Assembly (NCBI GenBank): GCA_011371355.1
Contig: DRQR01000178.1
Span: 1-39,743 of the forward strand
Direction: 5' to 3'
DNA: 39,743 nucleotides
DNA from: Actinomycetota bacterium
Lineage (GTDB): Bacteria; Actinomycetota; Acidimicrobiia; Spongiisociales; UBA5794
Shown here: piece by piece, positions 9,207 through 16,170 of the stretch
Layout of the letters: the number at the start of each line of letters is the position of its first letter
Position numbering within the stretch: position 1 is the stretch's first letter
Position numbers and translations under genes: made by a program
The notes under the pieces: model-generated
The model's database searches: none
What the model was told of the DNA's origin: nothing
What the model saw: the letters and a program-made list of their open reading frames with translations, nothing else

Positions 9207-9618
9207 GGGAGGGAAACAGCTCGTCGAGATCCGCGCTGCCTCCCGTCCCGCCGTCGATCGCCGCCCGCAGGGTGCGGAGGAGCTGCTCCTCGCTGAGGTC
9301 GTTCTTCGACAGCACCGCGACGACCCCGGCCTCCTGGGCGGTGGACTCGAGCTGGTGGGTCTTGTGGCCGGTGAGCATGACGATGGGGATGTACCCGGTG
9401 ACCGACGAGCGACGGAGCCGCCCGGCGACGGTCACCCCGGAGGCGGCGGGCATCCGGTAGTCCATGAGGATCACGTCCGGCTGGGTGCGGTTCGCGGCCA
9501 TCTGCCCCTGGATCCCGTCGGGGGCGACGGTGGTGCGGAACCCCGCCCGGGAGAGGTAGACCGACAGCAACCTGGCGAAGTGCTCGTCGTCGTCGATGAT
9601 GAGGACGTGCTCGTTCAC
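9193..9618 (-). CDS. CheY-like single-domain response regulator
   Basis: A 141-residue receiver protein with no output domain. Conserved features are the acidic pocket IIDDDEHF (residues 6-13), phospho-acceptor Asp in VILMDYRMP (about residue 52), Thr in MLTG and Lys in VLSKNDL. The C-terminal 20 residues are a Gly-rich tail ending in DELFPSH. It could act like CheY on the motor or pass phosphate to another protein. It starts with GTG, overlapping the FlbD1 stop by four bases, and its end overlaps HK2 by 14 bases, so flgE, flbD1, this gene and HK2 form one unit. The direct attachment to the hook gene makes a motility role likely, but the output is unknown. Confidence 0.9.
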   Translation of the reverse strand: MNEHVLIIDDDEHFARLLSVYLSRAGFRTTVAPDGIQGQMAANRTQPDVILMDYRMPAASGVTVAGRLRRSSVTGYIPIVMLTGHKTHQLESTAQEAGVVAVLSKNDLSEEQLLRTLRAAIDGGTGGSADLDELFPSHVDG

Positions 9619-9860
9619 TCCTCGCCCCCCTCGATGGCCACGAGCGGTGGGCGTCCGCCGGCTCGCAGGTCCTCGGCCGAGGCGAGGATCGCCCCCCGAT
9701 AGGCGACGACCCGCCGGGCGATGTCGTCGGGGTCGTCGCTGACGACGATCCGACGGCCGTCGATGAGCGTCACCACGGTGTCGGGGGTCCGCTCGATGGA
9801 CTCGATGAGGTCCGCGTTGAGGAACATCTCCTCGCCCCGGAGCCGATGGACCACGATCAT
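9615..9860 (-). CDS. flbD: FlbD/SwrD-family flagellar protein, copy 1
   Basis: An 81-residue protein of the FlbD family, recognised by the start MIVVHRLRG and the block FLNADLIESIERTPDTVVTLIDGRRIVV, followed by D-D-I-A-R-R-V. The Bacillus member SwrD raises stator power; it is usually encoded between flgE and motA. Here it follows flgE by 22 bases and overlaps the receiver gene by four. AGGGAGG precedes ATG at 9860. A second copy lies at 28202-28459 before motA; the two agree in the NADLIE, PDTV and GRR(I/M)VV blocks but differ at both ends, so they are old paralogues. The standard order suggests the flgE-flbD piece was copied or moved to this site. Confidence 0.9.
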   Translation of the reverse strand: MIVVHRLRGEEMFLNADLIESIERTPDTVVTLIDGRRIVVSDDPDDIARRVVAYRGAILASAEDLRAGGRPPLVAIEGGEE

Positions 9861-9882
9861 GCCGGTCGCCTCCCTTCAGGGC

Positions 9883-11109
9883 TCATCGCTTCATGTTCAC
9901 GAGATCGGCGAGGACCTCGTCGCTCGCGGTGATGATGCGGCTGTTGGCCTGGAAGCCGCGCTGGGCGATGATGAGGTTCGTGAACTCCTGGGCGAGATCG
10001 ACGTTCGACATCTCGAGAGCCCCGGCCGCGATCGTGCCCTTCCCGCCACCTCCGGGGGCACCGATGAGGGCCTGACCCGAGTTCACCGATGCGGTGAACT
10101 GCGACTCGCCCTTCCGCAGGAGCCCGGAGGGGTTGTTGAAGGTGGCGGTGGCGATCTGGGCGAGCCGCTTGGACTCGCCGTTCGAGAACACCCCGTTGAT
10201 CGAACCGTCGGCGCCGATCGAGAAGTCGCGGAGGAAGCCGATCGGGTTGCCGTCCTGGCTCAGGGCCTCGGCGGTGGCCACCCCACCGTACTGGACGAGC
10301 GGCGCGTCCCCGTCGAGGCGCACCGTGAAGTTCAGCGGATCGGCGCCGGGCGGCGTGTAGCCGCTCACCGTGAAGCTCGTCGGGGAGGCCAGGGTCCCGT
10401 CGGTGTCGAAGGTGAGGGTGGTCGTCGAGAGCGTGACCGGGTTGCCGTCGACCGTCGCCGACATCGACCAGGTGTTCGCCGCGGTCTTCTGGAACTCCAC
10501 GAGGAGGTCGTGGGCCTCGCCCCGGGAGTCGACGATCGAGATCGAGGTGCGGTGGACGTCGCCGACGGGGAGGTCGGACGGCAGGTTCCCGCCGATGAGC
10601 ACCTCGGTGGTGAGGTTCGGCTCGATGACCTGGGTGAGGGGCAGGGTGATCGGGCTCACGCTCACCTGGTTGTCGATCGCGCCGGTGGGATCGGCCATCC
10701 ATCCCAGCACCTGCATGCCGCCGGGCGCCACGAGGTTGCCGAGCTCGTCGAACCGGAAGGTGCCGGCCCGGGTGTAGACCCGCTCGCCGCCCCCTTCGAG
10801 GATGAAGAAACCATCCCCCTGGATCGCCAGATCGGTGGGTCGGCCCGTCACCTGGGTGGCGCCCTGGGTGAAGACCCCGTCGGTGGAGGCGATCTTGACG
10901 CCGAGCCCGAGCTGGATGGGATTCGTACCGCCCCGCTCGACCCCGGCACCCGAGGGCCCGCCGAGGGTCTGGGTGAGGGCCTCCTCGAAGGTGACCTGGG
11001 AGGACTTGAACCCGGCGGTGTTGACGTTGGCGATGTTGTGCCCCACCACGTCCATCATCGTCTGGTGGGACCGGAGGCCGCTCACGCCCGAGAACATCGA
11101 TCGCATCAT
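9883..11109 (-). CDS. flgE: Flagellar hook protein FlgE
   Basis: A 408-residue protein that polymerises into the flagellar hook after export by the flagellar type III system. The N-terminal rod motif is MFSGVSGLRSHQTMMDVVGHNIANVNTAGFK, and the C-terminal matching helix is NVDLAQEFTNLIIAQRGFQANSRIITASDEVLADLVNMKR. Residues about 80-330 are the variable surface domains. Its length is in the usual FlgE range, longer than FlgG or FlgF, and the IIAQRGFQANSR end fits FlgE. AAGGAG lies upstream of two adjacent ATG codons (11109 and 11106); either may be used. A sigma-28-like promoter lies 115 bases upstream. It is separated from flgD and fliK, which lie 17 kb away, an unusual split. Confidence 0.96.
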   Translation of the reverse strand: MMRSMFSGVSGLRSHQTMMDVVGHNIANVNTAGFKSSQVTFEEALTQTLGGPSGAGVERGGTNPIQLGLGVKIASTDGVFTQGATQVTGRPTDLAIQGDGFFILEGGGERVYTRAGTFRFDELGNLVAPGGMQVLGWMADPTGAIDNQVSVSPITLPLTQVIEPNLTTEVLIGGNLPSDLPVGDVHRTSISIVDSRGEAHDLLVEFQKTAANTWSMSATVDGNPVTLSTTTLTFDTDGTLASPTSFTVSGYTPPGADPLNFTVRLDGDAPLVQYGGVATAEALSQDGNPIGFLRDFSIGADGSINGVFSNGESKRLAQIATATFNNPSGLLRKGESQFTASVNSGQALIGAPGGGGKGTIAAGALEMSNVDLAQEFTNLIIAQRGFQANSRIITASDEVLADLVNMKR

Positions 11110-11220
11110 CGGCGCATCACTCCTTGTGATGGTCGGATCCGTCCGTAGATCGAAGTTCGACTCCCATCCGGGGAGGCGTGGTTCCGGAGCGTCCGACCGG
11201 TCACCGGGCGCTCGGGCCTT

Positions 11221-11249
11221 CCCGTCGGCGGAGGGGCCGACCCCTTAAG
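11221..11249 (-). promoter_or_regulatory. Predicted sigma-28-type promoter for flgE operon
   Basis: On the minus strand, CTTAAG (11244-11249) is followed by exactly 14 bases and GCCGACGGG (11221-11229). It lies between the GGDEF-like gene and flgE. The same layout occurs at seven other sites in the window. The spacer itself contains a small inverted repeat (AGGGG/CCCCT). Confidence 0.7.
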
Positions 11250-11265
11250 AGGTCGACGGCCGGGC

Positions 11266-11916
11266 TCAGCCGCCGATCTCGGAGGACTCGATGATCGTCG
11301 GCACGTCGGGCCGGGCGTCGACGCGGTACCGGTTCACCGCCTCCATGAGCTCGGTCGCGTCCCCCTCGAAGCCCTCGTCGACGAGCATGACCGTGAGCCG
11401 GGGCATGAGCTGGGCGGGGGCGTCGACCGGGCCGGGCGGCATCGCCCGCAGGTTCGCGTCGATGCGACCGACGACGACGTTGGCCCCGTCCCGATCGAGG
11501 TCGGGCAACACCGCGGCGAAGGTCCGCTCGTCGATCCGTCCGACGGTGTCGGACTGGCGGAGCGCCGCGGAGATCATCGCGCCGGCGTGTCGGAGGGCGT
11601 CGTGGAGGGCGTCCTGGCCGGCACGCTCGACCTGCTCGATCCCGGCGGCCTCGACGAGGAGGATCCCGAAGGGCTCGGCGGTGCGCCGATGCCGGGCGAG
11701 CTGCTTCTCGAGCGCGTGCATGATCCCGGTGAGGTTCGGTAGCCCGGTGATCACGTCGGTGGCCGAGAGCATCTCGAGCTGGAGGCGGAGCAACCCGAGC
11801 TCGGCCCGCTGGCCGGCGACGAGTTCCTCGAGCGCGGCGATGCGCCGCATGGCCTCGTCGATGGTCATGTCGGCGAGTTCGGGATGCTGGTCTCCGGGTC
11901 CGTTCACGACGTTCAT
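11266..11916 (-). CDS. Degenerate GGDEF-domain protein
   Basis: A 216-residue cytoplasmic protein. Residues about 15-50 form a coiled coil, followed by a GGDEF fold recognised by DVITGLPNLTGI (usual D-x-L-T-G-L-x-N), FGILLVEAAGIEQV, and GRIDERTFAAVLPDL. In the last block the catalytic GGDEF is replaced by DERTF, and the metal-binding Asp of the LLLxDLD strand is replaced by Glu-Ala, so c-di-GMP synthesis is very unlikely. It may bind a nucleotide or a protein partner. ATG at 11916 is preceded by AAGGGGAG; an upstream ATG at 11967 is nearly at the predicted transcription start and lacks a ribosome site. It diverges from flgN and has its own sigma-28-like promoter. Confidence 0.8.
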   Translation of the reverse strand: MNVVNGPGDQHPELADMTIDEAMRRIAALEELVAGQRAELGLLRLQLEMLSATDVITGLPNLTGIMHALEKQLARHRRTAEPFGILLVEAAGIEQVERAGQDALHDALRHAGAMISAALRQSDTVGRIDERTFAAVLPDLDRDGANVVVGRIDANLRAMPPGPVDAPAQLMPRLTVMLVDEGFEGDATELMEAVNRYRVDARPDVPTIIESSEIGG

Positions 11917-11970
11917 CTCGACTCCCCTTCGACGGACACCGTCCGCCTCGGACGACAGCTTCTCCATCGG

Positions 11971-11999
11971 AACGTCGGCAGCTCCTCCCGAAACTTGAG
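11971..11999 (-). promoter_or_regulatory. Predicted sigma-28-type promoter for the GGDEF-like gene
   Basis: Minus strand CTCAAG (11994-11999), 14 bases, then GCCGACGTT (11971-11979). It is back to back with the flgN promoter, with 20 bases between the two -35 hexamers, so both could share a regulator site. The predicted transcript would carry a leader of about 50 bases before ATG at 11916. Confidence 0.65.
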
Positions 12000-12019
12000 G
12001 GGTGATCGGTCGCGGGTGC

Positions 12020-12048
12020 CTTATCTGGACGCCGAGCCTGCCGACCGG
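12020..12048 (+). promoter_or_regulatory. Predicted sigma-28-type promoter for flgN-flgK-flgL
   Basis: CTTATC (12020-12025), 14 bases, GCCGACCGG (12040-12048). ATG of flgN begins only nine bases after the GCCGACCG octamer and there is no ribosome site, so the predicted transcript would be leaderless or nearly so. Confidence 0.65.
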
Positions 12049-12056
12049 GTTCTCGT

Positions 12057-12578
12057 ATGGACGGCAAGCTGCATCTCCGGTGCCTCGGGCGACTCGCCGA
12101 CGTGCTCTGGTACGAGCGTCGGCTCATGGAGTTCCTCCTGTTCAAGCTCGTCGCGGCCAACCTCATGCTCGAGGCCGACGAGCAGCGCTTCATCGGTCCC
12201 GCCCTCGCCGAGGTGGAACGCGTGATCGCCGAGATCCGCAGCACGGAGGAGGAGCGGGCCGAGCTCATCGCCGAGCTCGCCGAGCTCGAGGGCACCGACC
12301 CCGCCGCGATCACCCTCGCCCATCTCGCCCTCGAGGCCCCCGAAGAGCTGCGGTCGGTCTTCGAGGATCATCGGGCTCGCTTCCTCGAGCTCACCGGCGA
12401 GATCGAGGCGGTGACCCGGGAGAATCGGCGACTCGCCACCCTCGGCCTCGGAGGCATCCGCGCCACCTTCGGGATGCTCGAGGGGCCCACCACCGCCCCG
12501 ACCCGCTACGACGCCGCCGGCCGACCCCGCGAAGATCGCCTGCCGGTGCCGCCGGCGAGGATCGACGAGGTGCTCTGA
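12057..12578 (+). CDS. flgN: FlgN-family export chaperone (copy 1)
   Basis: A 173-residue, mostly helical protein. The segment LADVLWYERRLMEFLLFKLVAANLMLEADEQRFI resembles the first helix of FlgN chaperones, which hold the hook-filament junction proteins FlgK and FlgL in the cytoplasm before export. The position directly upstream of flgK, overlapping it by one base (TGATG), supports this. The middle (residues 35-75) is Glu-rich helix, and the last 30 residues are Pro/Arg-rich and probably disordered. No ribosome site precedes ATG at 12057; the start is kept because the promoter places transcription at or next to it. A paralogue at 15507-16034 shares the ER-x-L-x-E-x-L-x-x-K-L pattern. Confidence 0.8.
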   Translation: MDGKLHLRCLGRLADVLWYERRLMEFLLFKLVAANLMLEADEQRFIGPALAEVERVIAEIRSTEEERAELIAELAELEGTDPAAITLAHLALEAPEELRSVFEDHRARFLELTGEIEAVTRENRRLATLGLGGIRATFGMLEGPTTAPTRYDAAGRPREDRLPVPPARIDEVL

Positions 12579-13939
12579 TGTCGATCGTCGGTCTCTACTC
12601 GGCCTACTCGGCGCTCCAGGCCGCCCAGGCGGGTCTCGACACCACCTCGCACAACGTGGCCAACGCCGGTACCGACGGGTACACCCGTCAACGCGTCGAG
12701 CTCCAGGCCCGCCGTCCCTACGCGTCCCCGAACGGCCCGATCGGTACCGGCGTCGACGTCGCCGACATCGCCCGGGCCCGGGACCGCTTCGCCGACCAGC
12801 GAGTGTGGCTCCACGCCGAGGCGAACGGGCGGTTCTCGGCGAAGGCGGACCTCCTCGCCGCGATGGACGAGGTCACCATGGAACCCGACGGCGGGGTCTC
12901 CGTCGCCCTCGCCGACCTGTGGACCTCCTTCGAGCAACTCGCCCTCGATCCCACCGACCAGGCGGCCCGGATCGAGGTCCTCGGCTCCCTCGAAGGGGTC
13001 GCGCTGCGGGTGCGGGAGCTCGCCACGAACTGGAACGCGAAGCTCGACGAGGCCCGCAGCGAGCTCGGCTCCGTCGTCGACGAGGTCGACCGCCTCCTCG
13101 GCGAGGTCGCCCGACTCAACGTCGAGATCCTCGACGTCGGCACGGCCGGGTCGCCGAACGATCTCCTCGACACTCGGGACCGTCTCCTCGACCGACTCAC
13201 CGAACTCGCCGGGGTCACCGTCACCGACGGTCCCTCGGGGACGGTCCGGGTCTCCCTCGACGGGCTGTCGCTCGTCGACGGGGCGAACGTCCACACCCTC
13301 TCGGTCGGTCCGGGGGACACCGTCGTCCACGCCGCGGGGGTCAGCCTGACCCCGGGGGGGAGACTGGCCGGCCTCACCGAGTTCCTCACCGTCGACGCCC
13401 CGGCGGTCCTCGCGTCCCTCGACGCCTTCGCCGTCGACCTCGCCACGGCGGTGAACACGACCCACGCCGCCGGCTACGCGCCGTCGGGTGCGGCCGGCGG
13501 TCCCCTCTTCTCCTACACCCCCGGCGACGCCGCGGCGACCTTCTCCGTCGCCATCTCGGACCCGCGAGATCTCGCCGCGGCGCAGGATCCCGGCCCCCCG
13601 GTCCCCGCCTTCGACGGGCGGAACGCCCAGGCCCTCGCCGACCTGCGGGACCAGCCGGTCGCCCTCGGCGGAACGACGACGATCGACGGGGCCTTCCGAA
13701 GGGTCGTCACCGAGCTCGCCGGGAGGACTCGGCGCACCCGCGACGGCGTCGAGACCACCGGCAGGCTCCTCGACTCGTCGCGAGCACTGCGCGAATCGCG
13801 ACGGGGGGTGTCCCTCGACGAGGAGATGGCGAACCTCCTGCAGTACCAGCGGTCCTACGAGGCCGCGGCCCGGGTGATGACCGCCGTGGACCAGCTCCTC
13901 GACACCCTCGTGAATCGGACCGGGATCGTGGGGAGGTAA
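12578..13939 (+). CDS. flgK: Flagellar hook-filament junction protein FlgK
   Basis: A 453-residue HAP1 protein, the first junction zone between hook and filament. The N-terminus MSIVGLYSAYSALQAAQAGLDTTSHNVANAGTDGYTRQRVEL is typical of FlgK, and the C-terminus GVSLDEEMANLLQYQRSYEAAARVMTAVDQLLDTLVN is the matching coiled-coil helix. The interior repeats the FlgK pattern ALADLWTSFEQLALDPTDQAARIEVL. Length matches typical Gram-positive FlgK. The start ATG overlaps the stop of flgN by one base, so translation is coupled. flgL follows after three bases. Confidence 0.96.
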   Translation: MSIVGLYSAYSALQAAQAGLDTTSHNVANAGTDGYTRQRVELQARRPYASPNGPIGTGVDVADIARARDRFADQRVWLHAEANGRFSAKADLLAAMDEVTMEPDGGVSVALADLWTSFEQLALDPTDQAARIEVLGSLEGVALRVRELATNWNAKLDEARSELGSVVDEVDRLLGEVARLNVEILDVGTAGSPNDLLDTRDRLLDRLTELAGVTVTDGPSGTVRVSLDGLSLVDGANVHTLSVGPGDTVVHAAGVSLTPGGRLAGLTEFLTVDAPAVLASLDAFAVDLATAVNTTHAAGYAPSGAAGGPLFSYTPGDAAATFSVAISDPRDLAAAQDPGPPVPAFDGRNAQALADLRDQPVALGGTTTIDGAFRRVVTELAGRTRRTRDGVETTGRLLDSSRALRESRRGVSLDEEMANLLQYQRSYEAAARVMTAVDQLLDTLVNRTGIVGR

Positions 13940-13942
13940 CCG

Positions 13943-14827
13943 ATGAGGATCACCCATCGCTGGCAGTTCCTCCAAGCCACCGAGCGAATCGGAGCCGCCC
14001 AGGCGGACCTGGCCGCGGCCGAACGGCGCGTCTCGACCGGCCGACGGTTCGACCGCCCCTCGGCCGATCCCCTCGGTATGAACCGGGCGATGCACCTGCG
14101 TGCGGTACTGCGCACGAAGGAGCAGGCGGCGGCGAACGCCGCCGACGGACGGATGTGGATCGAGGTCGCCGACGCCCGGCTCCAGACGGTCTCCGAACGA
14201 CTGCAGCGGGCGCGGGAACTCGCGGTCTCCGGCGCCTCCTTCGCCGACGACGCCGAGCGGCAGGCGATCGCCACCGAGTTCGCCGCCATCCGGGACCAGC
14301 TCCTCGACCTCGCGAACGCCGAGCATCAGGGTCGTCGAATCTTCGGGGGGTATCGCACCGGGCCTGCGGTGGCGAAGGTGGCCGGAACCTGGACGTACAC
14401 CGGAGACGGCGGAGCGGTGACCCGCCGCATCGGGGACGATGAAGTCGTCCGGGTGAACGTGACCGCCGACGAGGTGTTCGGGTTCACCGCCGGTCGGGAC
14501 GTCTTCAGCCTCCTCGACGACCTCGAGGCTGCGGCCCTCGCCGGTGACCAGGCGACCCTCGGGGCCGGGATCGACGAGCTCGACACCGCCCTGGGTCACG
14601 TCCTCGAGGGGCTGACCCGGCTCGGCGTCGCCGGACGCCGGATCGAGGCTGCCGAGGCCCGCCAGCTCGACGAGATGAACGCGATCCGCAGCGAGCTCTC
14701 CCGGATCGAGGACGTCGACGTGGCCGAGGCGATCATGGACCTCAGGCTCAGGGAGCGCACCTATCAGGCCGCCCTCGCGGTCTTCGCCCGGAGCGGGCAG
14801 GCCTCGCTCGTGGACTTCCTCCGGTAG
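13943..14827 (+). CDS. flgL: Flagellar hook-filament junction protein FlgL
   Basis: A 294-residue HAP3 protein that forms the second junction zone. It has flagellin-like ends: LQATERIGAAQADLAAAERRVSTGRRFDRPSADPLGMNRAMHLR at the N-terminus and RIEAAEARQLDEMNAIRSELSRIEDVDVAEAIMDLRLRERTYQAALAVFARSGQASLVDFLR at the C-terminus. The GRRIFGGYRTGP block is typical of FlgL. GGGGAGGT precedes ATG at 13943. It forms one operon with flgN and flgK; fliW starts 34 bases downstream. Confidence 0.95.
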   Translation: MRITHRWQFLQATERIGAAQADLAAAERRVSTGRRFDRPSADPLGMNRAMHLRAVLRTKEQAAANAADGRMWIEVADARLQTVSERLQRARELAVSGASFADDAERQAIATEFAAIRDQLLDLANAEHQGRRIFGGYRTGPAVAKVAGTWTYTGDGGAVTRRIGDDEVVRVNVTADEVFGFTAGRDVFSLLDDLEAAALAGDQATLGAGIDELDTALGHVLEGLTRLGVAGRRIEAAEARQLDEMNAIRSELSRIEDVDVAEAIMDLRLRERTYQAALAVFARSGQASLVDFLR

Positions 14828-14861
14828 CCGAGTCACCCGTGACTAACCTGCGGAGGGTTCC

Positions 14862-15278
14862 ATGAGCGACGAAGCCACCACCATCGAAGACAAGACGATC
14901 CGCTTCCCCGGCGGCATCCCCGGGTTTCCCCAGCTCGAGCGGTTCGTCCTCGTCGAGGTCGCCCCCGACTCGCCCTTCCACGAGCTCCGCTCCCTCGACG
15001 ATCCCGACGTGGCGATGCTCGTGACCGTTCCCTGGTTGTTCTTCCCCGACTACGCCCCGGAGATCCCCGAGGAAGACCGGGTGGAGCTCGGCATCGAACG
15101 CCCCGAGGACGCGACGGTCTTCACCACGGTGAGCTTCGACCCCGACGACGAGAACGCCCTGATCCTCAACCTCCTCGGTCCCTTCGTCGTCAACGTCGCC
15201 GAGCGCGTCGGACGTCAGCTCGTGCTCGCCGACAGCGACTATCCCGCCCGGGCCCGCGTCGAGCTGGCGGCCACCTGA
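14862..15278 (+). CDS. fliW: Flagellar assembly factor FliW
   Basis: A 138-residue beta-barrel protein. The start TIRFPGGIPGFPQLERFVLVEV and the block FHELRSLDDPDVAMLVTVPWLFFPDY are characteristic of FliW. In Firmicutes, FliW binds either flagellin or CsrA; when flagellin is exported, FliW is free to inhibit CsrA and flagellin translation resumes. The one-base overlap with csrA supports the same partner switch here. CGGAGGG lies before ATG at 14862. No promoter was seen in the 34-base gap from flgL, so it is probably in the flgN operon. Confidence 0.95.
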   Translation: MSDEATTIEDKTIRFPGGIPGFPQLERFVLVEVAPDSPFHELRSLDDPDVAMLVTVPWLFFPDYAPEIPEEDRVELGIERPEDATVFTTVSFDPDDENALILNLLGPFVVNVAERVGRQLVLADSDYPARARVELAAT

Positions 15279-15532
15279 TGCTCGTCCTCACCCGGCGACC
15301 CGGCGAGTCGATCGTCATCCAGAACGACATCGTGGTGACGATCGTCGAGATCCGGGGAGGGCAGGTGCGCATCGGCATCGATGCGCCTCGACACGTCCAG
15401 ATCCACCGGGCCGAGGTCTACGAGCAGGTGCGCCGAGAGAACGTCGCCGCCGTCGAACAGGCCGAGGCGGCGAAGCGCCGCCTACGGGCGACGAGCCTCG
15501 ATCGGCTCACCGAATCCGGCCCCGGGTCCTAG
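15278..15532 (+). CDS. csrA: Carbon storage regulator CsrA, translational repressor
   Basis: An 84-residue RNA-binding protein. MLVLTRRPGESIVIQNDIVVTIVEIRGGQVRIGIDAPRHVQIHRAEVY matches CsrA throughout, including Leu4/Arg6/Arg7 and the second RNA-binding strand V-x-I-H-R-x-E-V. It binds GGA motifs in leaders and blocks ribosome access, in Firmicutes chiefly at the flagellin leader. The C-terminal tail (residues 55-84) is Ala/Glu/Arg-rich and longer than in E. coli. Its 3' end overlaps the convergent FlgN-like gene by 26 bases, so the two transcripts are antisense there. Confidence 0.95.
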   Translation: MLVLTRRPGESIVIQNDIVVTIVEIRGGQVRIGIDAPRHVQIHRAEVYEQVRRENVAAVEQAEAAKRRLRATSLDRLTESGPGS

Positions 15533-16034
15533 CCTCGTAGCCGCCCTCGAGGCGTTCGAGCCCCTCGATGCCCTGGGCGACCCGCTCGAGGCGTTCCTCC
15601 GCCGCCCGCCGGGCCCGGGCCCGGTAACGATCGATGTCGGCGAGGCGAGCACCGAGCTCGACCCGACGACGTTCGAAGGCCTCCTCGAGACCCTCGGGGA
15701 CGTGCCGGGCGAGCTGGGTGAGGGTGACCTCGCCGGCGAATCCCAGGAGATCGCAGATGTCGGCGACGAGCATGGCTCGGGCCAGCTCGAGGGCGCCCAC
15801 GTCGTCCTCGGTCTCGACGACCTCGTCGACGGCCCGGGCGACGAACTCGTCCTCACCGGCCTCGATGAGCATCGCCGCGGCGGCGAGCTTGTGGACGAGG
15901 CGCTCGAGGAGGTCTCGTTCCTCGCCGAGGAGTCCGACGAGGGCCTCGAGGTGCTCCCTGGCCCCGTCGGGGTCGGCGGCGACCGTCCTGTGCGGTCCGA
16001 GGAATCGAGGCGCCTTCGCGCCGTGGCGGTCCAT
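15507..16034 (-). CDS. FlgN-like helical protein (copy 2)
   Basis: A 175-residue helical protein paralogous to the flgN product. Shared blocks are EERDLLERLVHKLAAAAMLIEAGEDEFV (copy 1: YERRLMEFLLFKL...LEADEQRFI) and VTLTQLARHVPEGLEEAFERRR (copy 1: ITLAHLALEAPEELRSVFEDHR). The N-terminus has 25 extra residues and the C-terminus a long Arg/Glu coiled coil. It is probably an export chaperone or a chaperone-derived regulator; its partner is unknown. ATG at 16034 lies seven bases after the promoter octamer, with AGGAG embedded in the promoter itself. It diverges from the HD-GYP gene and its 3' end overlaps csrA by 26 bases. Confidence 0.7.
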   Translation of the reverse strand: MDRHGAKAPRFLGPHRTVAADPDGAREHLEALVGLLGEERDLLERLVHKLAAAAMLIEAGEDEFVARAVDEVVETEDDVGALELARAMLVADICDLLGFAGEVTLTQLARHVPEGLEEAFERRRVELGARLADIDRYRARARRAAEERLERVAQGIEGLERLEGGYEARTRGRIR

Positions 16035-16040
16035 GGCGCT

Positions 16041-16069
16041 CCTGTCGGCGGTCGACGGGCGCGCTTTAC
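16041..16069 (-). promoter_or_regulatory. Predicted sigma-28-type promoter for the second FlgN-like gene
   Basis: Minus strand GTAAAG (16064-16069), 14 bases, GCCGACAGG (16041-16049). The AGGAG of a possible ribosome site overlaps the -10-like element, so the real start of transcription decides whether it is used. Confidence 0.65.
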
Positions 16070-16081
16070 CGGTCCCGACGC

Positions 16082-16110
16082 CTTTCACGGCGTCCCCTAC
16101 GGCCGACAGG
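16082..16110 (+). promoter_or_regulatory. Predicted sigma-28-type promoter for the HD-GYP gene
   Basis: CTTTCA (16082-16087), 14 bases, GCCGACAGG (16102-16110). The -35 hexamer is a weaker match than the others. The -35 of the opposite promoter lies 12 bases away. A leader of roughly 55 bases would follow, with a good ribosome site at its end. Confidence 0.55.
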
Positions 16111-16170
16111 AAGGGCACGGCCGCCCGTTGCACGGACGCGACGACGAGGGCGACAAGGAGGTGTGCCGCG

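Noticed and set aside
11230-11243. Inverted repeat AGGGG/CCCCT near the GGDEF-like gene end as a terminator
   Set aside because: The stem is only five bases, lies inside the promoter spacer, and has no T-run.
12506-14836. 776-codon minus-strand open frame opposite flgK and flgL
   Set aside because: It is antisense to two clearly identified flagellar genes and has only low-complexity Gly/Asp/Val sequence.
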